64,000 nucleotides of DNA, taken from positions 41,059 through 105,058 of the forward strand of contig NZ_CAJXNN010000006.1 in the NCBI RefSeq assembly GCF_913057115.1, in the 5' to 3' direction. The notes below the pieces were generated by a model, which made no database searches, was not told the DNA's origin, and saw only the letters and a program-made list of their open reading frames with translations. This document shows positions 54,484 through 63,607 of this stretch, in pieces (the first letter of the stretch is position 1; each line of letters opens with the position of its first letter). The position numbers and the translations under genes are program-made. This DNA comes from an uncultured Roseovarius sp. (GTDB taxonomy: Bacteria > Pseudomonadota > Alphaproteobacteria > Rhodobacterales > Rhodobacteraceae).

Positions 54484-57400
54484 TTACTCCGCTGCGGTCA
54501 CATTGCCCCATTCCGACACCGTTGCGCCTTGCGCCCCGTCATCGGTGACCCGGGAAATTTCGGCGGTCAGGTATCTGGCCAAGGCCGCAACATTAGGGTC
54601 AAGCACCATGCTGTCGTGATCGCCTGACACTTCGATCACCCGCACCTTGGGCGCCCATTCAGTCCACTGGTTGTCGTGGAACACATATTCGCGCGCCGCA
54701 CTGACATAATTGCCGTTTGAGACCTTCCAATGCGTGTCCAACGGCGGACGGAACAACAAAAGCGGCCCATCCCACGGCTTGAGGTCATATTGCGCCACCG
54801 CCTCGCGGAAGGCTGCCTCGATCTTGTGGTTGTTAAAGCCCTGCGCATCATCGCCCTTAGCCTGACGTTTGCGAACTTCCCACTCCAGCCGGTTCAAGGC
54901 CCATTCCTTGAAATACCCCGGCCCCTTGCGCTTGATCTCGGCCAGCTTGATCAGCGCCTTGTCACGGCGCGACAGGCTGGGCCGCACGGGCAAGGGCGTG
55001 TCCAACATGGTCAGCAAGGCCACCTCGCCGCCCTCGGCCTTGACCTGCTGCGCCATCTCATAGGCGGTGATCCCCCCGCCCGAGAACCCGCCAAACAGAT
55101 ATGGGCCGTCGGGCTGCACCTGACGGATCTCCGCCAGATAATCGGCGGCGGCCTCTTCAACCCGGGTATGTGGCGCGTCATCGCCCACAAGGCCCTTGGC
55201 CTGCACGCCGTAAACGGGCTGATCCTCGCCCAATTGCTGCGCCAGATGCCGCAGGTTCAACACATTGCCGAACATGCCCGCCACGATGAACAAAGGCGGT
55301 TTGCGCGTCGCATCCCCTTTGTTGAGCGCGACAAGATGCGTGAAGCTCTGCGCCTGCACCGGCGCGGCTTTGGCCTCCCCCTCCTCGGGTGTCGCCACCG
55401 GCCCGGTCTGGGCCTCGATTCGCGCGGCAATCGTCGCAATGGTCGGCGCCTCGAACAGAACCGAGATCGGGAACTCCACCCCAAACTCTTTCTTGATCGA
55501 CGCAAACAACCGCACCGCAATCAGGGAATGCCCGCCTAGGTCAAAGAAACTGTCCTCGACCCCAACCGGGCTGACACCCAACAGTTTCTCCCACTGCTTG
55601 GCCAAAGCCTCCTCAATGGCATTGCGCGGAGCAAGAAAATCACCATCCAGATCGGGCCGCTCAAAGCTCTGGCTTTCGCCGCTTTCGGCAACCTCGCTCA
55701 CCTCGGCCTGTGCGAGCATTGCCTCAAGGTCCAGCGAACTGACCACAACCTGCGACAGGCCCGATGCCATCGCACGGCGCAGGGCCTCCGCCCCCTCATC
55801 GGGGCGAATGCCTTGGGCGATGTTGTGCAACAACCGCTCTTCATCCGCCGACAGCGGCACCGCCGTACCACCGCCCGCAAATTCCACTTCCGCAGGCGCA
55901 ATCGGCGCGGGCTTGCCAAAGCCTTCGGCACTGGCCAGACGGGTCATCCGGAAATTCTCGATCTCCACACAAACCTTGCCGCGCGCATCACACAGCGAAA
56001 TGTCAAAGCTGGCGCTCTCGCCTTGGGCCTCACCCAAGCGCACCCAGCTGACAACCTCACCCGGCAACGGGCGCAACACCCGCACCGCGCCATAAGACAA
56101 AGGCACCCAAAGGTGATTGCCCTGATATCCAGGGATCAGTTCCATCGCCCAGCCGGTCGCAGGGTCCAACAAACCGGGATGCAGGATATACCCCGCCTCC
56201 AGATCGCCCTTGCACCCCTCAGGCAGGCTCAACCGCGCCAAGCCTTCCGCTTGGCCCAAAACCATCTCGCGCAGCACATGCCAACGCTCCCCAAACTGCA
56301 AATGCCGCTCTTGCGGGGCCTGCAAACGGCCCCCCGCCTCGGCCCGGCGCGGCGCGGCACAGCGTTTTTCGACCGCCGAAATATCAATCCATTTCGACAC
56401 CGTCCCCGACAGCGGCCTCACATTGGCCAGCGCATTCAAAACCGTGCCCTCACGGCCCTCAACCGTCACAGCCCCGCGCAATTCCACGTCCGGCCCATCC
56501 ATACGCACCTCAAGCGCACGGGCCTGCCCCTCGGCCACGTCAAAGGCCCGCAGGAAGTGCAGATCGCTGATCTCAAACGGCGCACTCTGGCCGCGCGCGG
56601 CCATGGCCTCGGCCACCAATTCGATAAACCCGGTGCCGGGCAACAGGGCATCGCCTGCCTTCGTCCGGTGCCCGTCGATCACCCAATGGCGCTCAGTACT
56701 AAACGTGGTGCGGAAGCGCGCGCCACCCTCGGCCTCATCCAACAAGGGCTGATCCACATCGCGCCACGCCTCTTGGGTCTCACCGGTCCGCGCCGCCATG
56801 GCATCGGCGGCCATGCCCACCTCGGCCCAAACGCCCCAGTTGACGGCGATCACCTTGGTCGCATCGCCCTTGCGCGCCTTGGCATAAGCGTTAAGAAACT
56901 CATTGGCGGCGGCATAATCCACCTGCCCCGCCGGCCGCGTCACCGTACTGGACGAGGCAAACAGCACCAACACCTCAAGGCTACCGTCGGGGAACAAGCC
57001 CTCCAACACCCGCGTCCCGGTGATCTTGGGCGCGAAGACCGCGTCCATCTCCGCCTCGCGCTTGGCCAGAAGCGGGCCATCATTGATGACACCGGCGGCG
57101 TGAATAACACCCGTCACCGGGCCAAAGCGCCCCTCGACCTCGGCCTTCACCCGCGCCATGTCCTGCGCATTGGCAATATCGCCCGCAACGGCAATCACCT
57201 TGCCGCCCAAACCTTCCAGCTCTTGCAGCGCGCGGATGCGCTTGGCCGTGGCGTCATGGCTGGCATGCGCCATCAGGTAAGCCTCCCACTCGTCGCGCGC
57301 AGGCACCCCGCCACGCGACAAAAGCGCCACGTTGGCATAATGGTTTTGCAGCAGATCACGCGCCACGGTCTGACCGATTCCGCCAAACCCGCCGGTGATC

Positions 57401-60400
57401 AGGTATGTCCCGCCCTCGCGCCAAACCGGGGCCTCGCCCACCTCGGCCAAATCAACCGGCGCATAGCTTTTCTCAAACCGCTTCGCCCCGCGCAGCACCG
57501 CCTGCCAGTTGCCCGGCGTCGCGGTGATCTCTTCCATCACTTGGTCCACCAAACTCTCAGGCAGCTCAAACACCGCCTCGGGCTTGCGGAACAACCCGCC
57601 CTTCACCTCGCGCGGCGCAGGCAGGGCAATATCCATGACCCCCACGCTTAGCCCCGGCACCTCGCGCGGGATCACCCCCGCCGAAGCCGCAACGATGGCT
57701 TTTTCCGGATACGGCAATGCCTCATCGGAAAGCTGTTCGGCCCCGTTTGTGAAGACACTAATATGCACCGGGCTGTCCAAATCCCGCTCGCCCAGAACCT
57801 GCGCCAGATGTGTCAGGCTAAAGACCCCATGCTCCATGTTACGATCAAAGAAACTGCTGCCGGGGCGGAATGACTCACCCTGTGTCACCAGCCAGAAATG
57901 CCCGATGCGTTCCGGCATCTCCCCGGCCTCGTCCAGCATGGCAAAGAGGCTGTCATAGCCCGCGCGCCCCATTTCCGGCGCAAGGCTATAGCGCCCCGGC
58001 CCAAGCGCCTGCGTGGTATCGCCCGACAGCACGCGCACCACCGTGTGGCCCACATCTTCCAACCGCGCGGCACTGGCCTCGGCAAGCCCTGCGTCATCCA
58101 TGAACATCAGCCAGCGTTGCACCGGCAAATCGGCCAAATCGGCCTCCGCCACCAGGTCCGACGCGGCAAAGCGCGGCAACCACTTGGCCCGCCAGCCCCA
58201 GTCGGCCATATCCTCCTGCCGCATCAAGGCGCGGGGCGCGGCCTCGGCCACCGCCGCTGTTCCCGGCTCAATGAAATACCGCTTCCGCTGGAAGGCATAG
58301 CCCGGCAACGGCAGTCGCCGCCGCTTGGCCTCCCCCCAAATCTGGCCCCAATCGGCCTCAACACCACAGGCCCAAAGCCGCCCGATCACCGATAGGAAAT
58401 AAGCGTCATCGGCCATGTCCTGATCCGGGTGCCGCAGGCTGCTTAGCACCTGCGCCGGGGCCACATCCGGGCACATCTGCGCCAAGGAACTCAGGGCCTT
58501 CCCCGGACCAACCTCCAAATAAACGCGCCCCGGCACTTGCGCCAATTCACTTACACAGGCGGCAAATTCCACCCGGTTGCGCAACTGCGCGGTCCAATAA
58601 TCGGGGCTTACCGCCTCGTCCGCCGTCAACACCGCGCCCGTGCGGTTCGACATCACCGGAATTTTCGGCGCGCTCAACTCAAGCCCCGCCAAAAACCCAC
58701 GGAACTTTTCCAAAATCGGGTCCAGCATCCGCGAATGCGCGGCAATATCAATCGCCACGCGGCTGTATTCCGCCCCCATCGCCTCCAGCTTTTCAGCCAA
58801 GGCATCCAGCGCCCCATCCGGCCCCGAGACCGCGCTCAATTCCGGCGCGTTCACACTGGCGATATCCAGATCATCGCCCACCAACGCCTCGATCTCGGCC
58901 ACCGGCAACGAAATGCTCAACATCCCACCCTTGGGCACCGTATCAAACAGCCGCCCGCGCAGCAGGACCAGATCAATACAATCCTCGAAACGCATCACAC
59001 CGGCCAAACAGGCCGCCGTGTTTTCCCCCATGGAATGGCCCACCAATGCCGTGGGCTTCACCCCCCACGACATCCACAATTGCGCCAACGCATATTCCAC
59101 GATCATGATCAGCGGAAGCTGCACAGAGGGCTGCTTCAAACGCTCAACCGCCGCGTCAACCTCACCTGCCTCGGGCATCCAAAGCGCGCGAATGTCATAG
59201 TCCAACTGCGCCTGAAGGTGGTCCAACCCCCGGTCCATCCATTCGGCAAAGACCGGCTCTGTCTCATAGAGATCGCGCGCCATATCGACATATTGCGCAC
59301 CACCACCGGGGAACATGAAAACCACTTCGGGCGCGGCGCCCAAGGCATCATGCGTGAACACCCGTCGGGTGTCGCCCGCCTCCAACAATTCCGCCGCTTC
59401 AATCGCGGTTTCGGCCACCAGAACCCGCCGCTTGTCAAAGGCACGCCGCCCCTCTTTCAGGGTCCAGGCCACATCGGCCAAATCCAACTCCGGATTGGCC
59501 CGCAAATGCGCGGCCAAAGCCTTGGAATTGCCCTCCAACGCCACCTTGCTCCGCCCCGACAAGCACAGCACATGGAAGGGCCAGTCGGACTCCTCCGAGG
59601 CCCCCCGCTCCGGCGCTTCTTCCAGAATGGCATGCGCGTTCGTGCCACCAACGCCCAGCGAATTCACCCCGGCGCGGCGCGGGCTGCCCCGCCCGTCCCA
59701 ATCGCGCAAGGTATCATTCACCTTGAAAGGGCTGGTCTCAAAATCAATCGCCGGGTTCGGCGCTTCATAGCCAAGGCTTGGCGGCATCTGCTTGTGATGC
59801 AAAGCCAGCGACGCTTTAGTCAGGCTGGCAACCCCCGCCGCCGTGTCCAAATGGCCGATGTTTGTCTTGACCGACCCGATCCGGCAATAACCCGTCGAAT
59901 CCGTGCCACGCCCAAAGGCTTCGGTCAAAGCCGACACCTCAATCGGATCGCCCAGATAGGTGCCCGTCCCGTGACATTCCACGTAATCCACGGTCTCCGG
60001 CGACACGCCCGCATTCGCCAAGGCCTTCGTCACCGCTGCCGCCTGCCCATCCACCGAAGGCGCCAGATAGCTGGCCTTGTCCGCCCCGTCGTTATTGACG
60101 GCAGAGCCCCGGATCACCGCCCAGATATGATCGCCATCCGCCACCGCATCGCTCAACCGGCGCAGCGCGACACAGCCCGCGCCGCTGCCGAAAACCGTGC
60201 CCTTGGCGCGATGATCGAAGGCATGGCAATGCCCATCGGGCGACAGGATCTCATTTTCCTTGAACACATATCCCCGGCCATGCGGCAACTCGATGGTCAC
60301 GCCACCCGCAAGGGCCATATCGCAATCCCCCTGCCGCAGCGCATTACAGGCATAATGCACCGCCACCAACGAGGTCGAACAGGCCGTCTGAATGTTGATA

Positions 60401-60957
60401 CTCGGCCCCTTGAGGTCGAGGATATGACTGATCCGCGTGGCCAGAAAATCCTTGTCATTACCGGTATGGCGCAACAGGAACATGCCCACATCATCCAAAA
60501 GGCCCGGATTGGAACAGATGTTGAAGTAGAAATAGCTGCCCATGCCACAGCCGGCATAAACGCCAATATCACCCTTGAACCTCTCCGGCATGTGCCCCGC
60601 GTTTTCCAAAGCGCCCCAAGTCACTTCCATGAACTTTCGGTGCTGCGGGTCTAGAATTGCCGCTTCCTTGGCGGAAAAGCCAAAGAACTCCGCATCGAAC
60701 TCATCAAAAGCGGCCATGCGCGCCGCCGCAGCCACGTAATCCTTGTGGTAGATACGCTCGGGCGACTCGCCCGCGGCAAGCAACGCCTCTTCATCCAACG
60801 GCTCGATCGACTCGACCCCGTTGCGAAGGTTCTCCCAGAAATGGTTCGCCGTGGGCGCCCCAGGCAGATCGACCGCCATCCCGACAATCGCAATGGGGTC
60901 GTCATCCCCCGACTGCATTTGCTCGGCTTTCACCCACTCGTTACACGCATTCGACAT
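54484..60957 (-). CDS. Type I polyketide synthase (KS-AT-KR-DH-ACP-TE)
   Basis: 2157 residues. KS about 20-450 with C193, H329 and H369; AT about 545-850 with GHSMGE (S642) and AAHS (H741); KR about 1180-1400 with TGGFGGIG, S1336 region, Y1348 and N1352; DH-like about 1420-1670, where H1430 to P1440 is one residue longer than the usual HxxxGxxxxP and D1598 is present; ACP S1811; thioesterase with GGFSGGG (S1959) and H2114. One extension module with ketoreduction and possible dehydration, then release. KR precedes DH, the reverse of the common DH-KR order. ATG 60957. Confidence 0.92.
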   Translation of the reverse strand: MSNACNEWVKAEQMQSGDDDPIAIVGMAVDLPGAPTANHFWENLRNGVESIEPLDEEALLAAGESPERIYHKDYVAAAARMAAFDEFDAEFFGFSAKEAAILDPQHRKFMEVTWGALENAGHMPERFKGDIGVYAGCGMGSYFYFNICSNPGLLDDVGMFLLRHTGNDKDFLATRISHILDLKGPSINIQTACSTSLVAVHYACNALRQGDCDMALAGGVTIELPHGRGYVFKENEILSPDGHCHAFDHRAKGTVFGSGAGCVALRRLSDAVADGDHIWAVIRGSAVNNDGADKASYLAPSVDGQAAAVTKALANAGVSPETVDYVECHGTGTYLGDPIEVSALTEAFGRGTDSTGYCRIGSVKTNIGHLDTAAGVASLTKASLALHHKQMPPSLGYEAPNPAIDFETSPFKVNDTLRDWDGRGSPRRAGVNSLGVGGTNAHAILEEAPERGASEESDWPFHVLCLSGRSKVALEGNSKALAAHLRANPELDLADVAWTLKEGRRAFDKRRVLVAETAIEAAELLEAGDTRRVFTHDALGAAPEVVFMFPGGGAQYVDMARDLYETEPVFAEWMDRGLDHLQAQLDYDIRALWMPEAGEVDAAVERLKQPSVQLPLIMIVEYALAQLWMSWGVKPTALVGHSMGENTAACLAGVMRFEDCIDLVLLRGRLFDTVPKGGMLSISLPVAEIEALVGDDLDIASVNAPELSAVSGPDGALDALAEKLEAMGAEYSRVAIDIAAHSRMLDPILEKFRGFLAGLELSAPKIPVMSNRTGAVLTADEAVSPDYWTAQLRNRVEFAACVSELAQVPGRVYLEVGPGKALSSLAQMCPDVAPAQVLSSLRHPDQDMADDAYFLSVIGRLWACGVEADWGQIWGEAKRRRLPLPGYAFQRKRYFIEPGTAAVAEAAPRALMRQEDMADWGWRAKWLPRFAASDLVAEADLADLPVQRWLMFMDDAGLAEASAARLEDVGHTVVRVLSGDTTQALGPGRYSLAPEMGRAGYDSLFAMLDEAGEMPERIGHFWLVTQGESFRPGSSFFDRNMEHGVFSLTHLAQVLGERDLDSPVHISVFTNGAEQLSDEALPYPEKAIVAASAGVIPREVPGLSVGVMDIALPAPREVKGGLFRKPEAVFELPESLVDQVMEEITATPGNWQAVLRGAKRFEKSYAPVDLAEVGEAPVWREGGTYLITGGFGGIGQTVARDLLQNHYANVALLSRGGVPARDEWEAYLMAHASHDATAKRIRALQELEGLGGKVIAVAGDIANAQDMARVKAEVEGRFGPVTGVIHAAGVINDGPLLAKREAEMDAVFAPKITGTRVLEGLFPDGSLEVLVLFASSSTVTRPAGQVDYAAANEFLNAYAKARKGDATKVIAVNWGVWAEVGMAADAMAARTGETQEAWRDVDQPLLDEAEGGARFRTTFSTERHWVIDGHRTKAGDALLPGTGFIELVAEAMAARGQSAPFEISDLHFLRAFDVAEGQARALEVRMDGPDVELRGAVTVEGREGTVLNALANVRPLSGTVSKWIDISAVEKRCAAPRRAEAGGRLQAPQERHLQFGERWHVLREMVLGQAEGLARLSLPEGCKGDLEAGYILHPGLLDPATGWAMELIPGYQGNHLWVPLSYGAVRVLRPLPGEVVSWVRLGEAQGESASFDISLCDARGKVCVEIENFRMTRLASAEGFGKPAPIAPAEVEFAGGGTAVPLSADEERLLHNIAQGIRPDEGAEALRRAMASGLSQVVVSSLDLEAMLAQAEVSEVAESGESQSFERPDLDGDFLAPRNAIEEALAKQWEKLLGVSPVGVEDSFFDLGGHSLIAVRLFASIKKEFGVEFPISVLFEAPTIATIAARIEAQTGPVATPEEGEAKAAPVQAQSFTHLVALNKGDATRKPPLFIVAGMFGNVLNLRHLAQQLGEDQPVYGVQAKGLVGDDAPHTRVEEAAADYLAEIRQVQPDGPYLFGGFSGGGITAYEMAQQVKAEGGEVALLTMLDTPLPVRPSLSRRDKALIKLAEIKRKGPGYFKEWALNRLEWEVRKRQAKGDDAQGFNNHKIEAAFREAVAQYDLKPWDGPLLLFRPPLDTHWKVSNGNYVSAAREYVFHDNQWTEWAPKVRVIEVSGDHDSMVLDPNVAALARYLTAEISRVTDDGAQGATVSEWGNVTAAE

Positions 60958-61085
60958 GTCATTAGACCTGCAAATGCCCCCACGCCACTATATATAACGC
61001 GATGCCATTCCCATAGCGGCGAGGCGAATTTACACGCAAGCCCTTCCCTTATCTTATTGATTTTTCGATATTTTTATTTTTCTAC

Positions 61086-61103
61086 CTTGAGTTGCACCTC
61101 AAG
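61086..61103. promoter_or_regulatory. Inverted repeat 1 upstream of the PKS operon
   Basis: CTTGAG-TTGCAC-CTCAAG, a perfect 6+6 palindrome with 6-bp spacer, about 130 bp before the PKS start. It lies in the AT-rich 248-bp gap holding the operon promoter. Confidence 0.5.
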
Positions 61104-61135
61104 TTGAGCGCGACAACTTCGCTTCAATATAGGGA

Positions 61136-61158
61136 ATTGTTCCACGATAGTGAACAAT
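61136..61158. promoter_or_regulatory. Inverted repeat 2 upstream of the PKS operon
   Basis: ATTGTTC-CACGATAGT-GAACAAT, a perfect 7+7 palindrome with 9-bp spacer, about 180 bp before the PKS start. Together with repeat 1 it suggests control by one or two dimeric regulators. Confidence 0.55.
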
Positions 61159-61205
61159 CTGCCACAATTGAAAACCCGGCCCGGTCCAAATCCATAGAAT
61201 CGCTG

Positions 61206-62663
61206 CTACAGTAGGGTGCGCTGCCTAGCCTCACGACGCGGCCTGCCAATCACTGGCCCATCGCCAAACAAGGGGCGCGGGGCCTTTTCCGGTCCGAACC
61301 GCAGGGTCTCGGCATAGCCAAGCACGGCCCCAGCCACCAACCACATAATCGGCACCAGCGTATCGTTCAGCAGCATATCCACCATCGTCGCCCCCAGAAT
61401 AAGGGCCATCGGTGTGGCAAAGGGCGACAGGCTCCGCCCTGCCTTGCCGATCTGCAAGAACAGCAGCAGCATCGGAAAGGCCAGCAACCCCATTTCGCAC
61501 AGATACCCAACCCAGCCGAAGGTGCCAAAGGTCAAAATCCACCGTCCATCCGGGATCGACAGAATCTCACCGGTCTCGCCATGCCGCACAAGGTTGCGCC
61601 CCCATCCGCCCCAGCCGAACAGGTCTTTTTCATGCGCGCGCTGCAAGAGCGCGTTTTCATTGTCGAAGCGATAGCCTAGCGAATGCGCCCGGTCCGGGCT
61701 GATCGCCTCGGCCTGCGCAAGGATTGCCTCCAGCGGGATAAGCCCCAGATTGCGCAGCATCGGCCAGGAAATCGCGATCATCGCCAAGACCACTGCCAAA
61801 AGCGCCTGCCAGCGATGCGGCGCCAGAAAAACCACCGGCACAAGGCCCAGCGCATAAAGCTGCGAGGCAAGACTTTTGCACAGGTAGAGCACGATCAACA
61901 GGTACACCACCGCCACCATCCACCGCCGCTGCTCCTGTCCTTCGGTATTGCGAGCCAAGGCCACCGCCGACACCAGCGCCGTGACCATGAATAGCGCCAG
62001 CCACAGGGCATGCGGGAAGAAAACGATGGGCCGAAAGCCCCCATCGCGCATCATCTGCGCGAAACTGTGTTGGAAAAATCCGTAAATCCAAGTGTTCAAT
62101 TGCGGGCTGAACCGGATCTCGAACAGCGCGGGTATGGAATAGGCCAACCCGCCAATCGCAATCGCCAGAGTCAGTTCCCGCAACCCCTTGTCCGTGCCCA
62201 AGTAATGCCGGCCCAACAGGAACGGCAGCAAGACAATCACCTGATTTGACAGCACCGAGGCCATATCGATCAATCGCAACCCCGGCAGGCTCCATGTCTC
62301 GAACCGTATGGGGTCGGCCCCGGCCAAAACCTCGAACACGATAGGCTCACGGTTGGTCAGAACCGTCGGAATCGCAACCAATAGATAGCCCAGCGCCAGA
62401 AGGATCGCGATCATGGACCTTGGCAACAATCGCACCCTGTCCTTCAGGATGAACAGCGCACATGCAAAGGCGCAAATGCTCGCAATCGAGAATTTGTCCA
62501 TATCCGGCACCAAGGGCAGGTCGAACTCCGCAATCGGCGGCAAGACCAGATACGCCCCTAGAATGGTCCAGATCACCGCGCGCTCCGGCGGCAACCGCCT
62601 GAACAGCACCACACTGACCAGCGGCCAAAGCATCAAGGCAAAATAGGCGATTGGATTGGGCAT
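61206..62663 (-). CDS. Wzy-like O-antigen polymerase/ligase membrane protein
   Basis: 485 residues, about 10-12 hydrophobic helices with a large loop (about 300-385) before the last helices, as in Wzy/WaaL proteins. The loop holds the GWGGWGRN and histidine-containing stretch usual for the family. It would polymerise or ligate the repeat units in the periplasm. ATG 62663 lacks a strong ribosome binding site. It sits 248 bp upstream of the PKS gene on the same strand. Confidence 0.78.
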   Translation of the reverse strand: MPNPIAYFALMLWPLVSVVLFRRLPPERAVIWTILGAYLVLPPIAEFDLPLVPDMDKFSIASICAFACALFILKDRVRLLPRSMIAILLALGYLLVAIPTVLTNREPIVFEVLAGADPIRFETWSLPGLRLIDMASVLSNQVIVLLPFLLGRHYLGTDKGLRELTLAIAIGGLAYSIPALFEIRFSPQLNTWIYGFFQHSFAQMMRDGGFRPIVFFPHALWLALFMVTALVSAVALARNTEGQEQRRWMVAVVYLLIVLYLCKSLASQLYALGLVPVVFLAPHRWQALLAVVLAMIAISWPMLRNLGLIPLEAILAQAEAISPDRAHSLGYRFDNENALLQRAHEKDLFGWGGWGRNLVRHGETGEILSIPDGRWILTFGTFGWVGYLCEMGLLAFPMLLLFLQIGKAGRSLSPFATPMALILGATMVDMLLNDTLVPIMWLVAGAVLGYAETLRFGPEKAPRPLFGDGPVIGRPRREARQRTLL

Positions 62664-62857
62664 ATCGGTGTTTCAGCGTCCTGCGCGGGCCTCTTGGGGC
62701 GGCACAATACCACCCCGCCGCGCCCCCGTCGCCCCTCTCGTTGCGGGATAGACCGTTTCGCTTTCGGCAATGGCCTGCCTGCAACGCCCTCTGGCCTTGG
62801 CGCGGGTTTGCCCCTAAAACCTGACCTTGGGGGCCACGTGGTATCGGAGTAAACCCA

Positions 62858-63607
62858 GTGCAATTCGCCTTCCGCGATCAGGTCATTTCTGTCAACCGGC
62901 CCAGCCGTGCCGGGCTAATGTCCGACATCCGCCAAAAACTCGAGGCCCGCGAAGGCTTCGCGCTGGCCACCATCAACCTAGACCATATCGTCAAGATGAA
63001 CGCCTCTCCGGCCTTCACCACCGCCTACGCGGCGCAGGATATGGTCGTCGCCGATGGCTGGCCCATCGTCACGCTGTCGCGCATCGCCCGCCAACCCGTG
63101 GAACTCATGCCCGGCTCCGAACTCATCGTCCCGCTTTGCAAACTGGCCGCCGAAACCGGCCGCCCCGTGGGGTTCGTCGGCAGCACCCAAGACACGCTGA
63201 CCAAAGCCGCGCAAACCCTCATGGCGCAAATCCCCGGCCTCACCGTGGCCTATACCCACGCGCCGCCCATGGGCTTTGACCCGGCAGGCGAGGCCGCTGC
63301 GAAAATATGCGCCGATCTGCAATCCCAAGGCGTCGCCCTTTGCTTCCTCGCCCTCGGCGCCCCGAAGCAGGAAACCCTTGCCGCCCGTGCGCGAGACCTC
63401 GCGCCAAACACCGGCTTTGCCTCCATCGGAGCAGGCCTCGATTTCATCGCAGGCGACCAACGCCGCGCCCCCCGCTGGGTGCGCAAATTGAAACTGGAAT
63501 GGTTCTGGCGCGCGCTTTCCAGCCCCCTGCGCCTTGGCCCGCGCTACCTCAAATGCCTGGCCATACTCCCCGGCCGGATGCTTGAGGCCCGGCGGAACCG
63601 CGCCTGA
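62858..63607 (+). CDS. WecG/TagA/CpsF-family glycosyltransferase
   Basis: 249 residues. The family pattern is clear: TINLDHIVKMNASPAF, MVVADGWPIVTLSR, then GFVGSTQDTL and LALGAPKQE near 165-175. It adds an N-acetyl-mannosamine-type or related sugar to the lipid-linked primer. GTG 62858 has GGAG 9 bases upstream. It is divergent from the Wzy-like gene. Confidence 0.92.
   Translation: MQFAFRDQVISVNRPSRAGLMSDIRQKLEAREGFALATINLDHIVKMNASPAFTTAYAAQDMVVADGWPIVTLSRIARQPVELMPGSELIVPLCKLAAETGRPVGFVGSTQDTLTKAAQTLMAQIPGLTVAYTHAPPMGFDPAGEAAAKICADLQSQGVALCFLALGAPKQETLAARARDLAPNTGFASIGAGLDFIAGDQRRAPRWVRKLKLEWFWRALSSPLRLGPRYLKCLAILPGRMLEARRNRA

Noticed and set aside
58537..60654. 705-codon open frame opposite the PKS gene
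   Set aside because: Mirror of the KS-AT coding region; no recognisable domain and no ribosome binding site.
61086..61103. FNR box in the PKS operon promoter
   Set aside because: The TTGA and TCAA halves are 8 bases apart instead of 6, so it does not fit an FNR site.
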